From Lanius collurio (Eukaryota; Chordata; Aves; Passeriformes; Laniidae): a stretch of 64,000 nt of DNA. The stretch lies in assembly GCA_020086605.1 (NCBI GenBank), contig JACBWW010000004.1, positions 16,498,357 to 16,562,356 of the forward strand, read 5' to 3'. Under the pieces are notes generated by a model, which had not been told where the DNA came from, searched no databases, and saw only the letters and a program-made list of their open reading frames with translations. The stretch's first letter is position 1; the number at the start of each line of letters is the position of its first letter. The position numbers and the translations under genes are program-made. Of the stretch, positions 1 through 12,745 are shown in pieces.

Positions 1-3000
1 TCCATTTGTTGCCCTCCTAAACAAAGACACAGAGACCATCTTCAAATGGAAACATGCTTCTCAGCTCACCGAGCACAGCTTTCCTAGAAATAAAGCCTAC
101 AGACCTGTAATTAAGTATCTAATGCATCATCATGGGCAGAGCACTAAACCCGTGTCCTAGACAGTGACAAAGCCATGACATTTACAGCATTCAGAAAATC
201 CAAGCAATCAATTTGGTACACCAAGCTACATAAGCCTGCAATAACATAAGCCAAAACCGAGCAAGAGTAGCAATGAACAGATTACTATTTTTAAGAAGTT
301 TCTGCTATGCGGGTTCAGGAAGGCATATAATTCAAGGTTACAAATCAAATCACAAGCACCATCCTTGCACCCCCCTCTCCAATTCCCCCTTCTCTGAAGG
401 AAACATTCAGCAGCACTGCCCGGATGTTACATTTGAATTTTATTCAGTGTCCAGATAATCACCATATTTAGTTTTTTACAGAAAGGTTAAAACCTTAATG
501 GCCTGAATCATCAGAGCATTACTTCAGTCTGATTCTAGTGTAAGTCGAATGCTTTTAGCAGTTGCGCTGGGGGAAAAATCAGTGACGTGACTGCAAAACT
601 GAATGGCCTAAGCATCTCATACAACCTTTATCTCTGTTCTAGTAAAAGTGATATAGAAACAGAAAGATCTAGGAAAAGCTTGTCTCAAGATGCACTGCAA
701 GCTAGTTGACAGAAGTGAACAAACCCCACCAGTCTCTGGACTCCAAGTCACAACTACTGGATCAATTTTTTTAAAAATCCTTTCTCTCAAAACTACACAA
801 AGTAAAAACCCAAGGTGATTGCTTTCTTTCCCTTTCCTGCTACTACTGCTACCACCTGGCACATCTGGACAGCAGCCTCTCACTGCCTAAACACTGGCAC
901 TCAGTTTGGATACCACTGATTCCTATTGGAGGACAAAAATCACCGGAACAACAGGAAAAAAATCTCCGCACCCTACACTACCAGTGCAGCTAAAACCCAT
1001 CTAGTGAGCTGCATCAAACCCTGCTGCCTCTGTTGCTGTAAGACACCTGGGTATGCAGCATGCTCTTTTGTACCCAAATCAGCAACTAAATAAGGTCCAG
1101 ACTCCCAGTAAACTATGGTCATAGCAGTACATAAGCAGCATTTCTGCTGAAGCGATTTGCCTCATTTCTGGCTGGGCATAAGTCCTGGCTGTGACAAAGT
1201 CATGGTGCCAGACACCTGCTTTTTATATTTTCATTTCTTCAGGATGCAGGCTAGAAAGCATTTTATATGATGTTTATGCCTGCCAGTGTGGTGAGGATAA
1301 GGAAGGGTCACTTCACTTGACATGAATAGTTCTGGATCCTGAAGTAAGTCTGCCAGATAACACACGGATAGGAGAAAAAGAGATTCTCAAATAAGCATTT
1401 AGATCAAAAGGTGCAGAAACAAGCATGGAAAAGCTTACTCACCTCTAGTTTCCAAGCAGAGGACTCCATCCTCACAAATATTTGCTCTACTAATGCCTTG
1501 TCAAGGCTCACTTTAGAAAGCAACAGTAATGGGATTTCTCTCTCTTCCCTTGGAAAAGTTTATTGAAGTGAAAAAAAAAATACGGGAAAGCAAAAAAAAT
1601 CTTCTTTCAAGTTCTCTGCCTAATTTCACTCAGGAATGGATGCAGAAACCCTCTAAATGCTCTGAAGAAATGAAATAATAGCTAGTGTAGATAAGTTTTT
1701 ATTTTTCATACACTTAAATCTCTCTAGGGAAAAACCTGCTTTTGAGTAATCATCCAACATGACTTTTTTATGTATAAAATGAGTGAAAACATTTTTGGAT
1801 GCTATTTTAATGCAAAAATGAGGCACGACTCAAAAACAGAATCCATGTATCTACATATATTTACAAAATACATGCAGCCATTGTGTGTGGCCACTAGAGC
1901 ATGCTTATGTCAGGTTGCCTTGAACTCACATTACCTTTGATAACAGTGAATCCAGCACTCTTTCAAAAGTCATATAGTACACCCACTTTCTCATAGAAAA
2001 ACCCATGAGATAAGGGCAGAGAAGTGGAGTTGGGAGACTTTACTACTCACATATCTGAAACTTTTACCAGAAGTGAGAACAAGCAACTTAAAAATGAATG
2101 AACCACCTTCTTTCTAATCAAAGTACAAAGGAAAATGGGACAAAAAGAGCACCAAAACAATGTTAATTATTGTCAACATTTTAATCACACCCAAGCAAAG
2201 AATTTTGAAATCATTACTCTTCCTGCAACCACATCTTGATCTCAATGCTAAGATATTATTTCTTTCACAACATTGTTGGATTTATTTTCCATATATCATC
2301 CCATTCTCACTTTTTATCTTACCTAGATTTATTCCTTCTGCAAAATAAATATCACGCTGGAAATAAAGTACCATGTTTCTTTATAGCTGAAATAGCTGTT
2401 TTCAAGGAGCAGAAGAAGATTTTTCTCATCTGTGGAAAAGTTTCAACAGCAGAGAGACTAAGCAACCTATTTCTCTAAATGGCAAATGATTGATAATGTT
2501 CCCTACCTTCAGCACATGCTTTCAGAAATTAATTTTCTTCAGAAACAAATCAAAGCAATAATCAAAGAACTTTTCTAATTTTATTTACAAACACCTTAGG
2601 ACTCATTCCACAATTTGGGGTTGAAAGTAAGATTAAGGTTTTTTGATCAAAAGCTGTCTTAGAAAATGGCCAGCTTAGATGGCCACAGAGCAGACAGTCA
2701 AGAATAGAGAAGACATCTATCCTTTGAGCTTATCCAAATCATGATGTATCTTAATGCTTTAAGTTAATACACACATACACAAAAAAACCAAACAAACAAA
2801 AAAAACCCACAAAACAAAAACAACACAGCAACAACAAAAACCACCATACCAGGGTTCTTTTTTGCTCACACATAATATTTCTCATAACCAACAGATTAGA
2901 AGAACCCACAGAAGAGCCAATGACTATTTAAAAAATTCTAAATAAACTCTAGTTTTGTAACCATATTTCAGTTCAAATAATAATGGCTTGGCTGCAACAG

Positions 3001-3487
3001 ATTTTTCTGTACATGTTCAATATATGTTTTTTTCTCTCTTATTATGTATACTGAACTGTATAAAAATCTAAAACTCATACATGCAACTGATTACACTGAT
3101 TTCTCTATACAAACAATAAGGTTTATTGAGTACTTCGAATAGGTACATGAGATGAAAGCAATTGTTAGTTAATACAGCCATGATTTGCACTTTCATGACC
3201 CCCCTTTTTCCTTTCAGACCGCTCTGCATACTGAATTTCACTAGACCTTGCCACATGTTTGTTAAACAGAAGACGACCAGAGCTGGTGACTCTTTAAGGC
3301 CACCTTTCTTAGAGCACAAGAGTTCCCCATCCCAATGTGTAGGAAATGAGGTGAGGCAGGGCAGAAGCTGGTATGGCTGAACAAGTATCTGCTCCTCAAA
3401 ACAAGGAGTGAGAGGGAAACGCACAGGCAGGGGAGTCAGGGACAGGTGATATGGGGAGGGTAGAGGGATGGGGTTTGGATGTGTTAG
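1..3487. other. Noncoding AT-rich DNA, no gene seen
   Basis: I see no supported gene here. Open frames on both strands are under 90 codons, apart from one minus-strand frame at 3068-3583 that runs into the antisense of the CR1 element. None has a recognisable domain or a convincing start. The stretch holds short A and T runs and one A/C-rich patch at 2769-2849. From about 3290 to 3480 the + strand becomes purine-rich with many GGG/AGG runs, just before recognisable CR1 sequence begins. This may be a further-decayed 5' part of that CR1, but I cannot align it by eye. Confidence 0.7.
2769..2849. repeat. A/C-rich low-complexity tract
   Basis: About 80 bases of + strand built almost only from A and C (CA, AAAC and AACA motifs), with almost no G. 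This is ordinary low-complexity sequence. It has no exact repeat unit, so it is not a clean microsatellite. Confidence 0.7.
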
Positions 3488-3535
3488 GGCTGGGATCAGG
3501 AAAGCTAAGGAACTTGGCAAGGAATGTAAAGAATA

Positions 3536-4747
3536 ACAAATAACTCCATAAATACCTAGGTCAGAGAAGGCCAAGGAGAGCATACCCCCAAGATAAATCA
3601 GAAGGGAGAAGTGGTGACATGAGATATGGGGAAGGCTGAGGTACTCAATGAGTTCTTTGCCTCAGTCTTCACTGGCCATAAGGCTTCCCACATCTCTCAC
3701 TTCCCCAAATATCTAGGCAGGGGTTGGGATAGCACAGACCATCCTGCTGTAAGCAAAGGGCAGGTTCAAGACCACCTCACCAAACTGAACAGCCACAAGT
3801 CTATGGGATGTGATGTCATGCATCCTAGAGTCCCAAGCTACCTGATGTTGCTGCCAAGCCACTTTCCATCCTATTTGAAAGGATATGGAGGTCAGGTGAT
3901 GTCCCCAATGACCAGAAATAGGAAAACAACACTAGTATTTTTAAAGATAGCAGAAAAGAAGACTCAGGGAGCTACAGACCAATGAGCCTTACCTCTGTGC
4001 CTGGGAAGATCACAGAGCAGATCTTAATGGAAATGATGCTCAGGTACATACAAGACAAGGAGGTGATCCAAGACAGCCAGTATGGCTTTACTAAGGGCAG
4101 ATAATGCCTGACCTGTCTTGTGGCCTTCTATGATGAAAGGGACTGTAACAGTCAACAAGGGAAGGCCAGCTGTCATCTACGTAGACTTCTGTAAGGTCTT
4201 GTACAACATCATTATCTCCAAACTGGGGTGACAAGAATTTCAAGGGTGGACTACTCAGTGGATAAGAAACTGGATGGATGGATGGATGGATGGATGGATG
4301 GATGGATGGATGGATGGATGGATGGATGGATGGATGGATGGATGGATGGAGTCAGAGAATTGTGATCAATGGCTCTATGTCCAGATGTAGGGCGGTGACA
4401 AGTGGGGTCCATCAAGGCTCTCTCTGGGGACCAGTGCTCTTTGATACCATTCCCAGTGGTACAGACAGGGAGATTGAGTGCAGCCTCAGCAAGTTTGCAG
4501 ATGACACCAAGCTGAGCAGTGCAGTGACACAACAGAAGGATGGGATGCCATCCAAAGGGACCTGGACAAACATGAGAAGTGGGCCCATGAGAACCTCATG
4601 AAGTTCAACAAGTGCAAATGGGAGGGCTGCACCTGGATCAGGGCTATCTCAGACATGAGCACAGAGCAGCCCTATAGAGGAGGACACAGGAGGTCCTTTG
4701 GGTGAAAAGCTGGACATGACCCAGCAATGTGCACTTGCAGCTCAGAA
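3536..4747 (+). pseudogene. CR1 reverse-transcriptase ORF2 relic
   Basis: Remains of the CR1 ORF2 reading frame, whose product normally nicks target DNA and reverse-transcribes CR1 RNA onto it. The order of motifs follows the family: a linker with KAEVLNEFFASVF (about 3629-3670), a KLNSHKSMGCD block (about 3780-3820), [12 protein letters not shown] (about 3970), SQYGFTKGR followed by an in-frame stop (about 4077-4103), the VIYVDFCKV palm segment (about 4175), [15 protein letters not shown] (about 4366-4410), and FADDTK (about 4492). Stops at 4102 and elsewhere, frame changes between blocks, and the 80-base microsatellite prevent a continuous protein. No endonuclease domain is visible, as expected for a 5'-truncated copy. 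The C-terminal part lies beyond the nested insertion, at 5433-5900. Confidence 0.85.
4271..4350 (+). repeat. (TGGA)20 microsatellite inside CR1
   Basis: Exactly 20 perfect copies of TGGA, 80 bases, with no interruption. On the minus strand it reads as TCCA repeats. It lies at the point where CR1 reverse transcriptase normally encodes an N-W-L-D-G motif, whose codons (TGG, GAT, GG) form a natural seed for a TGGA expansion. In the + frame it reads as W-M-D-G repeats and on the minus strand as H-P-S-I repeats. These long low-complexity frames are artefacts. A pure tract of this length is expected to vary between individuals. Confidence 0.98.
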
Positions 4748-5432
4748 TCACAGAACCAATTAAGTTGGAAAAGATCTGAGATCATCAAGACCAACCTGTG
4801 ACAAACCATCCCAGGTCAACTAGACCATGGCACTAAGTACCACATTCAGTTTTTCCTTAAAGACCTCCCTGGGCAGCCCATTCCAATGTTTTTTCAGCCT
4901 TTCTGTGATGAAATTGCTCCTAATGTCCGACCTGAACCCTCCCTGGCATAGCTTAAGAGTATGTTCTCTTGACTGCCACTGGTTGCCTGGGAGGAGAGGC
5001 TGATTCCCACCTGGCTACAGCTTCCTTTCAGGTAGTTGTAGAGAGGGATAAGGTCCCCCAACAAGCCTTCTTCTCTCCAGCCTAAACAACCCCAGCTCCC
5101 TCAGCTTCTCCTTCTAGGACTTACCCTCTAGACTCTTTATCAGGTCAGTCATCTTTCTCTGGACTTATTCCAGCACCTCAATGTCCTTCTTGAATTGAGA
5201 GATCCAGAACTGGACACAGTAGTGTCCAGTATGGTGTCCATGAGGTGCAGCCTCACCAGTGCTGAGTACAGGGGAACAGTCACTGCTCTGATACTGCTGA
5301 CAACACTATTTATTTACAGGCCAAAATGACATTTGCCTTCTTGGCCACCTGGGCACACGCTGGCTCATGTTCAGCAGCCGTCCACCAGCACATCCAGGTC
5401 CCTTTCTGCTGGGCTGTTTTCCATCCCCTCTG
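4748..5432 (-). mobile_element. CR1 LINE 3' fragment nested in CR1
   Basis: A 5'-truncated CR1 lying antisense inside the older + strand CR1. The left edge is the CR1 3' terminus read backwards (AATCACAGAACC, then the GTTGGAAAAGATCTGAGATCATCAAG-type tail, mismatched). It continues through the antisense 3' UTR and ORF2 C-terminus, including the antisense blocks near 4870-4990 and CTCCCTCAGCTTCTCC near 5096. Host CR1 sequence stops at CTCAGAA (4747) and resumes at about 5433 with CCACATCCTGGACTGCATC, with almost no host bases lost, so this is a clean insertion. No clear target-site duplication is visible, as is common for CR1. It resembles the copy at 52442-53033 more than the one at 35331. Confidence 0.9.
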
Positions 5433-5901
5433 CACAACCACATCCTGGACTGCATCAAAAGCAGTGTGGCCAGTTGAGAGAGGTGAATCTGCCCCTCTGC
5501 TCTGATGAGACTCTGCCTGGAGTACTGCATCCAGCTCTGGAGTCCCCAACATAAGAAGGATGTGGACCTCTTAGAGAAATTCCAGGAGGGCCACAAATAT
5601 GATCCAAGGGCTAGAGCACCTTCGGGTTAGAGAAGTCTCCAGGGAGCCTTCCAGTAAATAAAAGGGGCATATGAAAAAGAGAGAGCAAATTTTTACACTA
5701 GCATATAGTGATAGGAAAACTGGATATGGTCTTAAACTAAAAGAGGAGAGATTTAGGGATTTAGGTTAGTTGCTAGAAAGAAGTTCTTTACTCAGAATGT
5801 AGTGAAGCACAGGAACAGGTTGCTCAGGGAACCCTGCCCTCAGGGTTCAAGGGCAGGGTATATGGGGCTTTGGGTAACCTGGTCTAGTGGAAGTTATCCC
5901 C

Positions 5902-8900
5902 AACAGAAGTCAGAGAGAATAGGGTGGCTTCAAACAGGGACCCTCCTTGGGACCGTAGACCAATCATTCTCCCCTCAAGCTTCAGCTGTAAATGTCAGCA
6001 GCCCTAAAGTGGTGCCAAATCACTAATTAATCTATCCTCATGAACAACTGATCAGTGGGAAACACTGCCTCCAAAGATCATCCTCATCAGATCTGTCTAC
6101 CAACTACCATACTTGCCAGATTTGTGCACAACAAATGCCACCTCTTTTTGGTATTTCAGGTTTCCTTTTTGATTGAATTTTGACACATTATTTCTCCCAT
6201 TCACATTACACTTAAATGGAATATAAGGTAATATTTAGAACAGGAAAATGTCTTGCTTCACCCAATTCTCTCTCAAAACAGTGTTGGAAGTATTGGCTAG
6301 ACCTACAGACCTGCAGATGTTCATGTTAATGTGAGATGGATAACCTCCAGAGCTCTGGTTGACACAGAAGGAACTGAAAGTTTCTAGAAGCATTTGCCTC
6401 TGAATCTGTAATAATCTAATACATTTGAATGGAAACACCCTCCTACAGTATGGAAACAGGGCAACATGGTATCAGTTCTCTAACCTTAGACTATGTTGAT
6501 TGCAATTACTAGAGACTGCAGCATCCCTAGAGAGGACATACCTGAAATAGACAAAAAGTGAGGGCTTTCCCAACATGTTTTTTACAGATCTCATGAGCAA
6601 CATAGTTAGTTATCTTGGCTGCTTTCCAACATCAGTAAGTACGTCCTTTGAAGTTACAATCAGTTGGGAAATTTTTCTCCATTCCTGTACTTAACTACAT
6701 AAGTTGAATTAATGTGCTGTTAAATGACAAACATCAGTTGAAAGCTAAATAAATCCTTCTGCCTACACAATTCTGAAAGTACTTCAGGATCCTTCAAGAT
6801 GAAAGAAGCTTAAGAACAATTGTGGTATGTTGCAATGAGTACCGCAATCTTTTCATTTATTCAATAATAAATTGATTTCTTCCCTAGAGCTGATTTTTCC
6901 CTTGTGCCAGTCTCCAATTTTCTTTCTTGATGTAGCAGTAAAAGATTAAATTGCTCCTGGGGCTAAGCTCCCAGGCACACAAGTTCTCTAAGGATCAGAT
7001 TTTACTATTTTATCATTTGGTTCAATGGTTGATCTTTGTAATGTCTGTTCAACTGGTGGAGTCCTGAGACTGCACTCCCTTAGTTCAGCTCTAAAAGTAA
7101 CTTCTTGCTTCTTTTAACATCTCAGGGAGCTCCAGAGAATTCTCAGGCCTCCACTGATGAATGGGGGTTTGTCTAATAGCTATGATGCACTGATAAATTG
7201 CTAACCAATACGCACAAAAGGAAGTAGATTTATCATATCCACCTTATTTCAACAAGAAAGAAACCTGAAGCATAAAGGAATTCAAATACAGCAGTGGAAG
7301 GAATTTTTCACCCTCCTTGACTCTGTGCAATAGCAACCTTCTTCCAATCCCTTCCTGAGAACTTCAAAATATGCTAGTTTTTCTGGGCTTTCTTCCCTCC
7401 TAGTTCTTAATCTCAGATTCCCAGAAAGGGCTCCTTCACACGGAATACCCTCTTATTTTGGGTGCAAATGTCAGCATGCACCATTGCACAGAAGATACAC
7501 ACAGACCCAGGAGAGTCCTTCAAGAAGCAAGAGGCAGGTCCTGGGCACAGCTTGATGCCATTAAAGGAATCACTCATATTTACATTAGACAAGGTGCTCT
7601 GCTCTCTTACACAGTCGGTTGTGCAGGCTATAAGACACCTAAGAAAACCATGTATGTGAGATCCAGCTGCCACGTGGAGCAATGACCCATCACCCACTGC
7701 AGGAAAGACTGCACACTTCACTCAGATGCACCAGGGCTGAGCACAGCCTTAGCAGTGCCACTCCACTCTGCAAGCTTCTGGTTTGAAGGGCACTAAACAC
7801 AGGAAAGGAAGTTACACTGAGTACAGGGGAATGGTACTTGAAGCCCAAGACCAGCACTTAGGAAAATGGGCAATCCAATCACCATCCATACTGCAACAAA
7901 AGCACTGCTGCATGGTAGAGTACCTGCTTTGGGCTGGGTTTCTCTCTCACCACCACCTCTTTCTCTTTACTGGTCTCATTCATCCCGTTCTATCTCACTG
8001 AATATAGCATCCCTTTCCTTCAAAAAAGTCCTCTCTGCCCATAAAAACTTTGCCAGAGACAGGAAAACTGCCGGGCATCTTGTGTATAGACAGCAGCCAC
8101 AAAACTACCTCTGCTTTTAAACATGCAAAACACTTGAACCTCACAGAAAGCAGCAGTGCTTCCTTCTGCCCTTGCAAAGCAGGCAAGCAGTAGTAATGGT
8201 CTAACCACTATGGCATGAGCATAATAAAAAAATAAATTTAAAAAATGTGAAGACCTGCTATGTTGATAAGCTCTGTCCGTCCCATTCACATATAAATAGC
8301 AGGAGGTCTGCTGGGGTGTTCCAAACAGATAGGTTGTGTTCCTAGAGGGCACATAGACAACAGCACATCTGCTTTCCCAAATCCCCGATAAGCTTCCTGA
8401 CAAGGAGTCTTGCCTGAAAGCTATGACAGGTTAGTTGGCATTAGTGTCCTTGAATTACCTGGCCAAATTCATATACCCACCCTCAGTCAACGCTTAATCA
8501 AGCTGCACACACTTTGCCATTTAAACTTCTCATCAGCTACTCCATCTGGTCCCCTAGGCAGTGCTATGAAAGGCTCCTGTCTTAAGTTTACTTCTCAGGC
8601 TTTGCACTGGCATGACTCCTCATTCTGGGAAACACAAGGCCAGCATGGACCTACAGGATGGTCACAATGATACAGCAGTCCCAAGTTTAGCAAGGGAACC
8701 AAAACCAAGAACATACATTAAAAAGTACTGGGAAGTGGCCCTTCATCATTAAAATACAACATTGTCACCTTAAATATATTTCAGTAGTGATTTAAAAGAG
8801 TTGGATTGTGACTTACCCTGCTATTTGGATTTGACACACAATAAATGAGTGTTACTGGGGAAGGGGGAAACAAAGAGGGATTAAATTACCCTTTCGACAG

Positions 8901-11900
8901 CTCCTGAAGAATGTGTTTTGGCTTGTTGAGCTACTGATGCCTCAGAAGGAGTCTAAACACCTCACTTCTCAACATACAGAAAACTTCTCTAGCTGGCTAC
9001 CAAAGTAGTAGCCTACCACTCCATGCATTAGAATACCATAGAGAACCCTAAATTATCTCTGAAAAGAATGGGACTTTTGCATGGAACAGCATGAAATCTT
9101 GAGAAGATACCTAACAGGGACTGGAAACAGCCTGTGGCACTGCTGTATTCCTCCACCTCAGCTAAATCTGTTTTGAACCCAGTTGGGCTGGCTCTTTGGA
9201 GGGGCAGTGTTGCATGAGTGTGGCATATATTGCATTCAAGTCAACAACTACTTCGTTCCCTGTTTGTTGCTCTATCTGACCCTTGCTTCTTGACAAACAT
9301 AGACGTTCACTGAGTCAACTGAGAGTCTCAGCAGCACACCTTTGCATCCTGTCATACCTGAGCACTGGAATCAGCACTGTAAAATAAAAATTCTCTGAGT
9401 TACTCAGTGGAGCACTTCACACAATTCCGAGACACACGCAAATAATTGGAGAAGACTTATTTGACCACTTATCCAATATTCTCTGTACCAGCCCCTCCAG
9501 CCTAATCCCATTGGCTTTGCCAATTATTTCATCTCTGTTTCAGATAGATTAAGCACCTGACTCCTTAGTAATGTAAAGGGCCTCACAGCTTGCAAATGGC
9601 CTTTTAGTATTTAAATGTATACTGCTACGGTCAGTTTCCTATTATTACATCTCATTACATCCTTCCAAGCCTTCAGCAATTCTATTGAAACATCTTTTTG
9701 AAGTATTTAGAATTTCTTAAAGGTCTCCCAACAGACAGACCCCTTCTTTGCCCACAGTATCTAACAGTTCCATATCCTCTGGTGATCTGGCAAAGGGAAA
9801 CCAGTTCCTGCAGGACTGAAATACATGCTCTCTATTCACATCTCTTCCTCCAGAAAGAGATGGCTTACTTGTAAATTTCTCAGCTGAAATCCACTGGAAA
9901 AGAGTCAAAACAAATTTTTCATTCTGTTGCCACTGTAAATAAAAAACTGGCAGTACCACACAAAGGTCTAAGAAGACTGAATTAATGATGCTGTCTTCTT
10001 CCCAGAGACGATGCCACCAGGAGACACACAAAAAGGAAAAGGCAACACATTTGGTCTCAGACAGGTGATGATCCAATTCATCTTGTAAGTGGTTAAAATG
10101 AACCGGTTCAAGTAGCCACAGAGAAGAAAACTCCATTCCAAACCTCCACACCAGCTCTCCGTAAAAATCAGATTTTGCCTAGCTGTACAGAGCTTTCACA
10201 TTCTTGCTGCTCAGAGATGAAGCAGCAGAGGAAGACTGTTCCTCCTTATAGCAGGTGCCTCTTTGCATTAGCTGTAGCGCATTTCAGTCCCTACAGGAAT
10301 ACAGCTTCCTCCCTTCCCACTGGGAGGATTAACACTTGTGCTCTCTACAAGCAACTGCTTGTCTTGCAACTCCAAAATAAGCACCTTTGAGGCGCCTACA
10401 GGATACACATTGCCTCTGGTTCCCTGCGCTCTTGTCAAGCTCTTGGGGCGATGCAAGCTGTCAGCCACATGATCCCAGAGCAGAGGAGAGAGCAATGCCG
10501 GTGCTATCCATGGACAGAGCAGGCTTGCTGTAATTGCTTCTAAAAGCAAATTCCACTGGGCCCAGGGGAGGGCAGAGACTGGCACGTGCCTGTACATACT
10601 CACACAGAGGATCTCTTATTCCTTCCAGCTTCTACTGTGCAAGCTTACTGACCTCCTGCAGTATTAATGAATTCCTCTCACCTCCTTGCTCTGACATCTG
10701 CTCAGGAGAACGGATGAGTAAGCAGGTAATCCAATTGGGCAGGAGCAAAGCAATGAGCCAATTCTCCCACACAACTGTGTTACCCTACTGCTCTTTGGCA
10801 CTGCCTGCCCCCACGGGCCCCGTATTCCAAGAAAAGGCTTTTGGGCTTCCTGCCCTGAGGATGGCTGAACAGACCTTTTCCACCTCCAGCTTATCTTACT
10901 GCTCCAGTAAGTATGACATAAAAGGCTGACTTCTCATTTCCAAGATTTCAACGTTGACAAAGCAAAAATGAAACCTTGATTTCTCTTCATCTATTCCTCA
11001 CTTGCTGTAAACAATTGCTCCCCCACACATAGCAAATTAGATCAGACAGATCAACAAAGCTTCTAGACAACAGAAACAAATCAGATCCAAATCAAACACT
11101 TGCAGTGAAACAACTTCTCAGGTAACCTTTAGAAAGTTAAAACAGGCCGTAGTACTAGACAGCTGGGAATTAAGGACAGAAAATGTCCATAAATTTAATC
11201 CAGCTCATGTCAGGGCTAGGACAAGATTGGCTGATTTGACTTGCCAAGCAGTGCTTTTCTCTAGGCTTGATTTCAAAGGCATCAAACAAACTTTATCAAT
11301 TCCTTTCCTCTGAGCATTTATATTCAATCTGTATAAACATTAAGATAATTCTTACTGATGGTCGGATGAATTCTTCCTTGTCCAGGCACTTCTGCTATCA
11401 CTACTTAACTTTCAGTTGCACATGAACTTCTTCCCCAGTTTATGGTGCCTGTTTGCCTTTTCATATTTTACAGCTTTCCAGTGGAGGACCTCATTGTAGA
11501 AAGAGCAAAGATCATCTCTCCCACCTCTGTCATCTCCCATTCATACCTTATCACTAAAGGATCTGCTAAAAATCAAGGAAAAAGCAAGAATGTAGACAGC
11601 TTTTCTCATTCACTATGAAAATATGTTTATATCTGCTTGGCTCAAAATAGTATCTGACAAGAGTGAATCACACGAGTTCTGAAAAATTCACAAGACATAA
11701 GCAAAGAAATCTATAGCTGCCTTCTTCAATCTCACTCCCTGACTGCCTTATTGACTTCTGCTGCCTGCATCGACCATTTGCAGCTACCTGTCTGCTTCTC
11801 TTCCATTAGGGTAGCTAGCAATAAAACATGAGAGGAATGGGGAGAAAGGAAACCACTGAATTAGCATGGGGACTTTCAGCACTGCCTCTTACTGAGAGGG

Positions 11901-12688
11901 ATCAAGAGAGACCAATGAGGAAATATGTAGAACAAAAATCGTTTGCCTTCATGAGAAGCCACTGAGCTAACTCAATATGAATAAAAATAATCTAATAGAT
12001 TTTACTTGCTTTATTTAAATGCCTAAAACATCCCAAAATACCTTCATCAGTCCAGCCCTGGGGAAAAGAGAGGGGAGTAGACAATATTATAGAGCCTGTA
12101 TACGCAGGATGCCACTAACCTCCAGGGCTGGGTATGGAATGAAGAGGACATCTATCTTCAGAACAGAGTAATTTCCATTCTTCCATTAACTTACACTTTC
12201 AACAACTTGTTCTCCACTATATTTCTTTCTCCAGTCTTCCCCGTATTCTTCTTGCTCCAGTCTTCCCTCTATTCCTCTAATGTAGGAACTATACCTACTG
12301 ACACTGTTTTACACATGACTAAGTATGCCAACACAGACATGAGGTAATAGTTGCAATTTTATGAGAAGGGTCCAAGGACTGAAATTGAGAAATAAGCCAA
12401 AATATGTTGGAAGGTCTATATCCATGTAATTCCAAGCCACAAAAGGACTGGTTTGAACTTGACTCCCATTTCTTTTCAAGTCAAAGAGAAAAAATTATAT
12501 ATGTGTCTCCAAGCATTTGACTTTTTTCCTCTATTCTTTTCCTTCTCCTGACCCTTTCTATTTTCTGTTGCCTTAAGCTTCCCTCCTTGTGAACAATCCC
12601 CTGTTGTTAAAAAGCTGTACTTGATTTGAGAAAGAAAACAAAGAGAAAAGCATCAGCTTTTGTGTGTGTGAATACAGATAAAAGCTAA
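5902..12688. other. Noncoding DNA, no gene seen
   Basis: I see no gene, recognisable repeat or RNA gene in this stretch. The longest open frame is a minus-strand frame of 144 codons at 9717-10151. It has no recognisable motif, is rich in W, F, L and C, and is not bounded by good splice signals, so I treat it as chance. The sequence around 10175-10900 is somewhat richer in G and C and in open frames than its surroundings, but again without identifiable protein similarity. The remainder is AT-rich with random stops. Confidence 0.65.
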
Positions 12689-12745
12689 CAGCTGGACTCA
12701 ATGATCCTAAAGGTCTTTTACAATCTAAACAACTCTGTGAGTCTA
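12689..12745 (+). mobile_element. CR1 3' tail fragment
   Basis: A short piece of the conserved CR1 3' end on the + strand: GCTGGACTCAATGATCCTAA, then AAGGTCTTTTACAATCTAAA, ending in AACTCTGTGAGTCTATAG, which is a decayed form of the terminal ATTCTATG-type repeats. Only the tail is left or alignable by eye; the upstream part is too diverged or absent. A short TG run lies just before it at about 12660-12670. Confidence 0.65.

Larger units (their letters stand above)
3488..5901 (+). mobile_element. CR1 LINE, old, interrupted by a nested CR1
   Basis: A non-LTR retrotransposon copy of the avian CR1 family, + strand, spanning roughly 3488-4747 and resuming at about 5433-5901. The first part reads as decayed CR1 ORF2 (endonuclease/reverse transcriptase polyprotein). 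Recognisable pieces are GKAEVLNEFFASVFTG near 3629, [17 protein letters not shown] near 3970, a VIYVDFCKV block near 4175, and [12 protein letters not shown] near 4490, which contains the FADD form of the reverse-transcriptase catalytic motif. The second part matches the 3' end of ORF2 (GCIKSSVAS-like, then LYCIQLW-like sequence) and the start of the 3' UTR. The terminal short repeats of CR1 are missing, so the 3' end has been lost. An internal deletion of a few tens of bases lies near 5620-5640. Start and end are approximate. The family call is firm; the subfamily is not determined. The copy is dead. Confidence 0.93.

Noticed and set aside
3068..3583. 171-codon minus-strand open frame
   Set aside because: Its upstream part is antisense to recognisable CR1 sequence and the rest has no domain; proline/leucine-rich composition comes from the purine-rich + strand.
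4251..4532. Open frames rich in H-P-S-I (minus) or W-M-D-G (plus)
   Set aside because: They are translations of the TGGA microsatellite and flanking CR1, not proteins.
5306..5596. Overlapping frames on both strands
   Set aside because: Shadow frames of the nested and host CR1 elements.
9717..10151. 144-codon minus-strand open frame, one of the longest outside repeats
   Set aside because: No recognisable domain, composition rich in W, F, L and C, no supporting splice signals; the length is plausible by chance in 64 kb.
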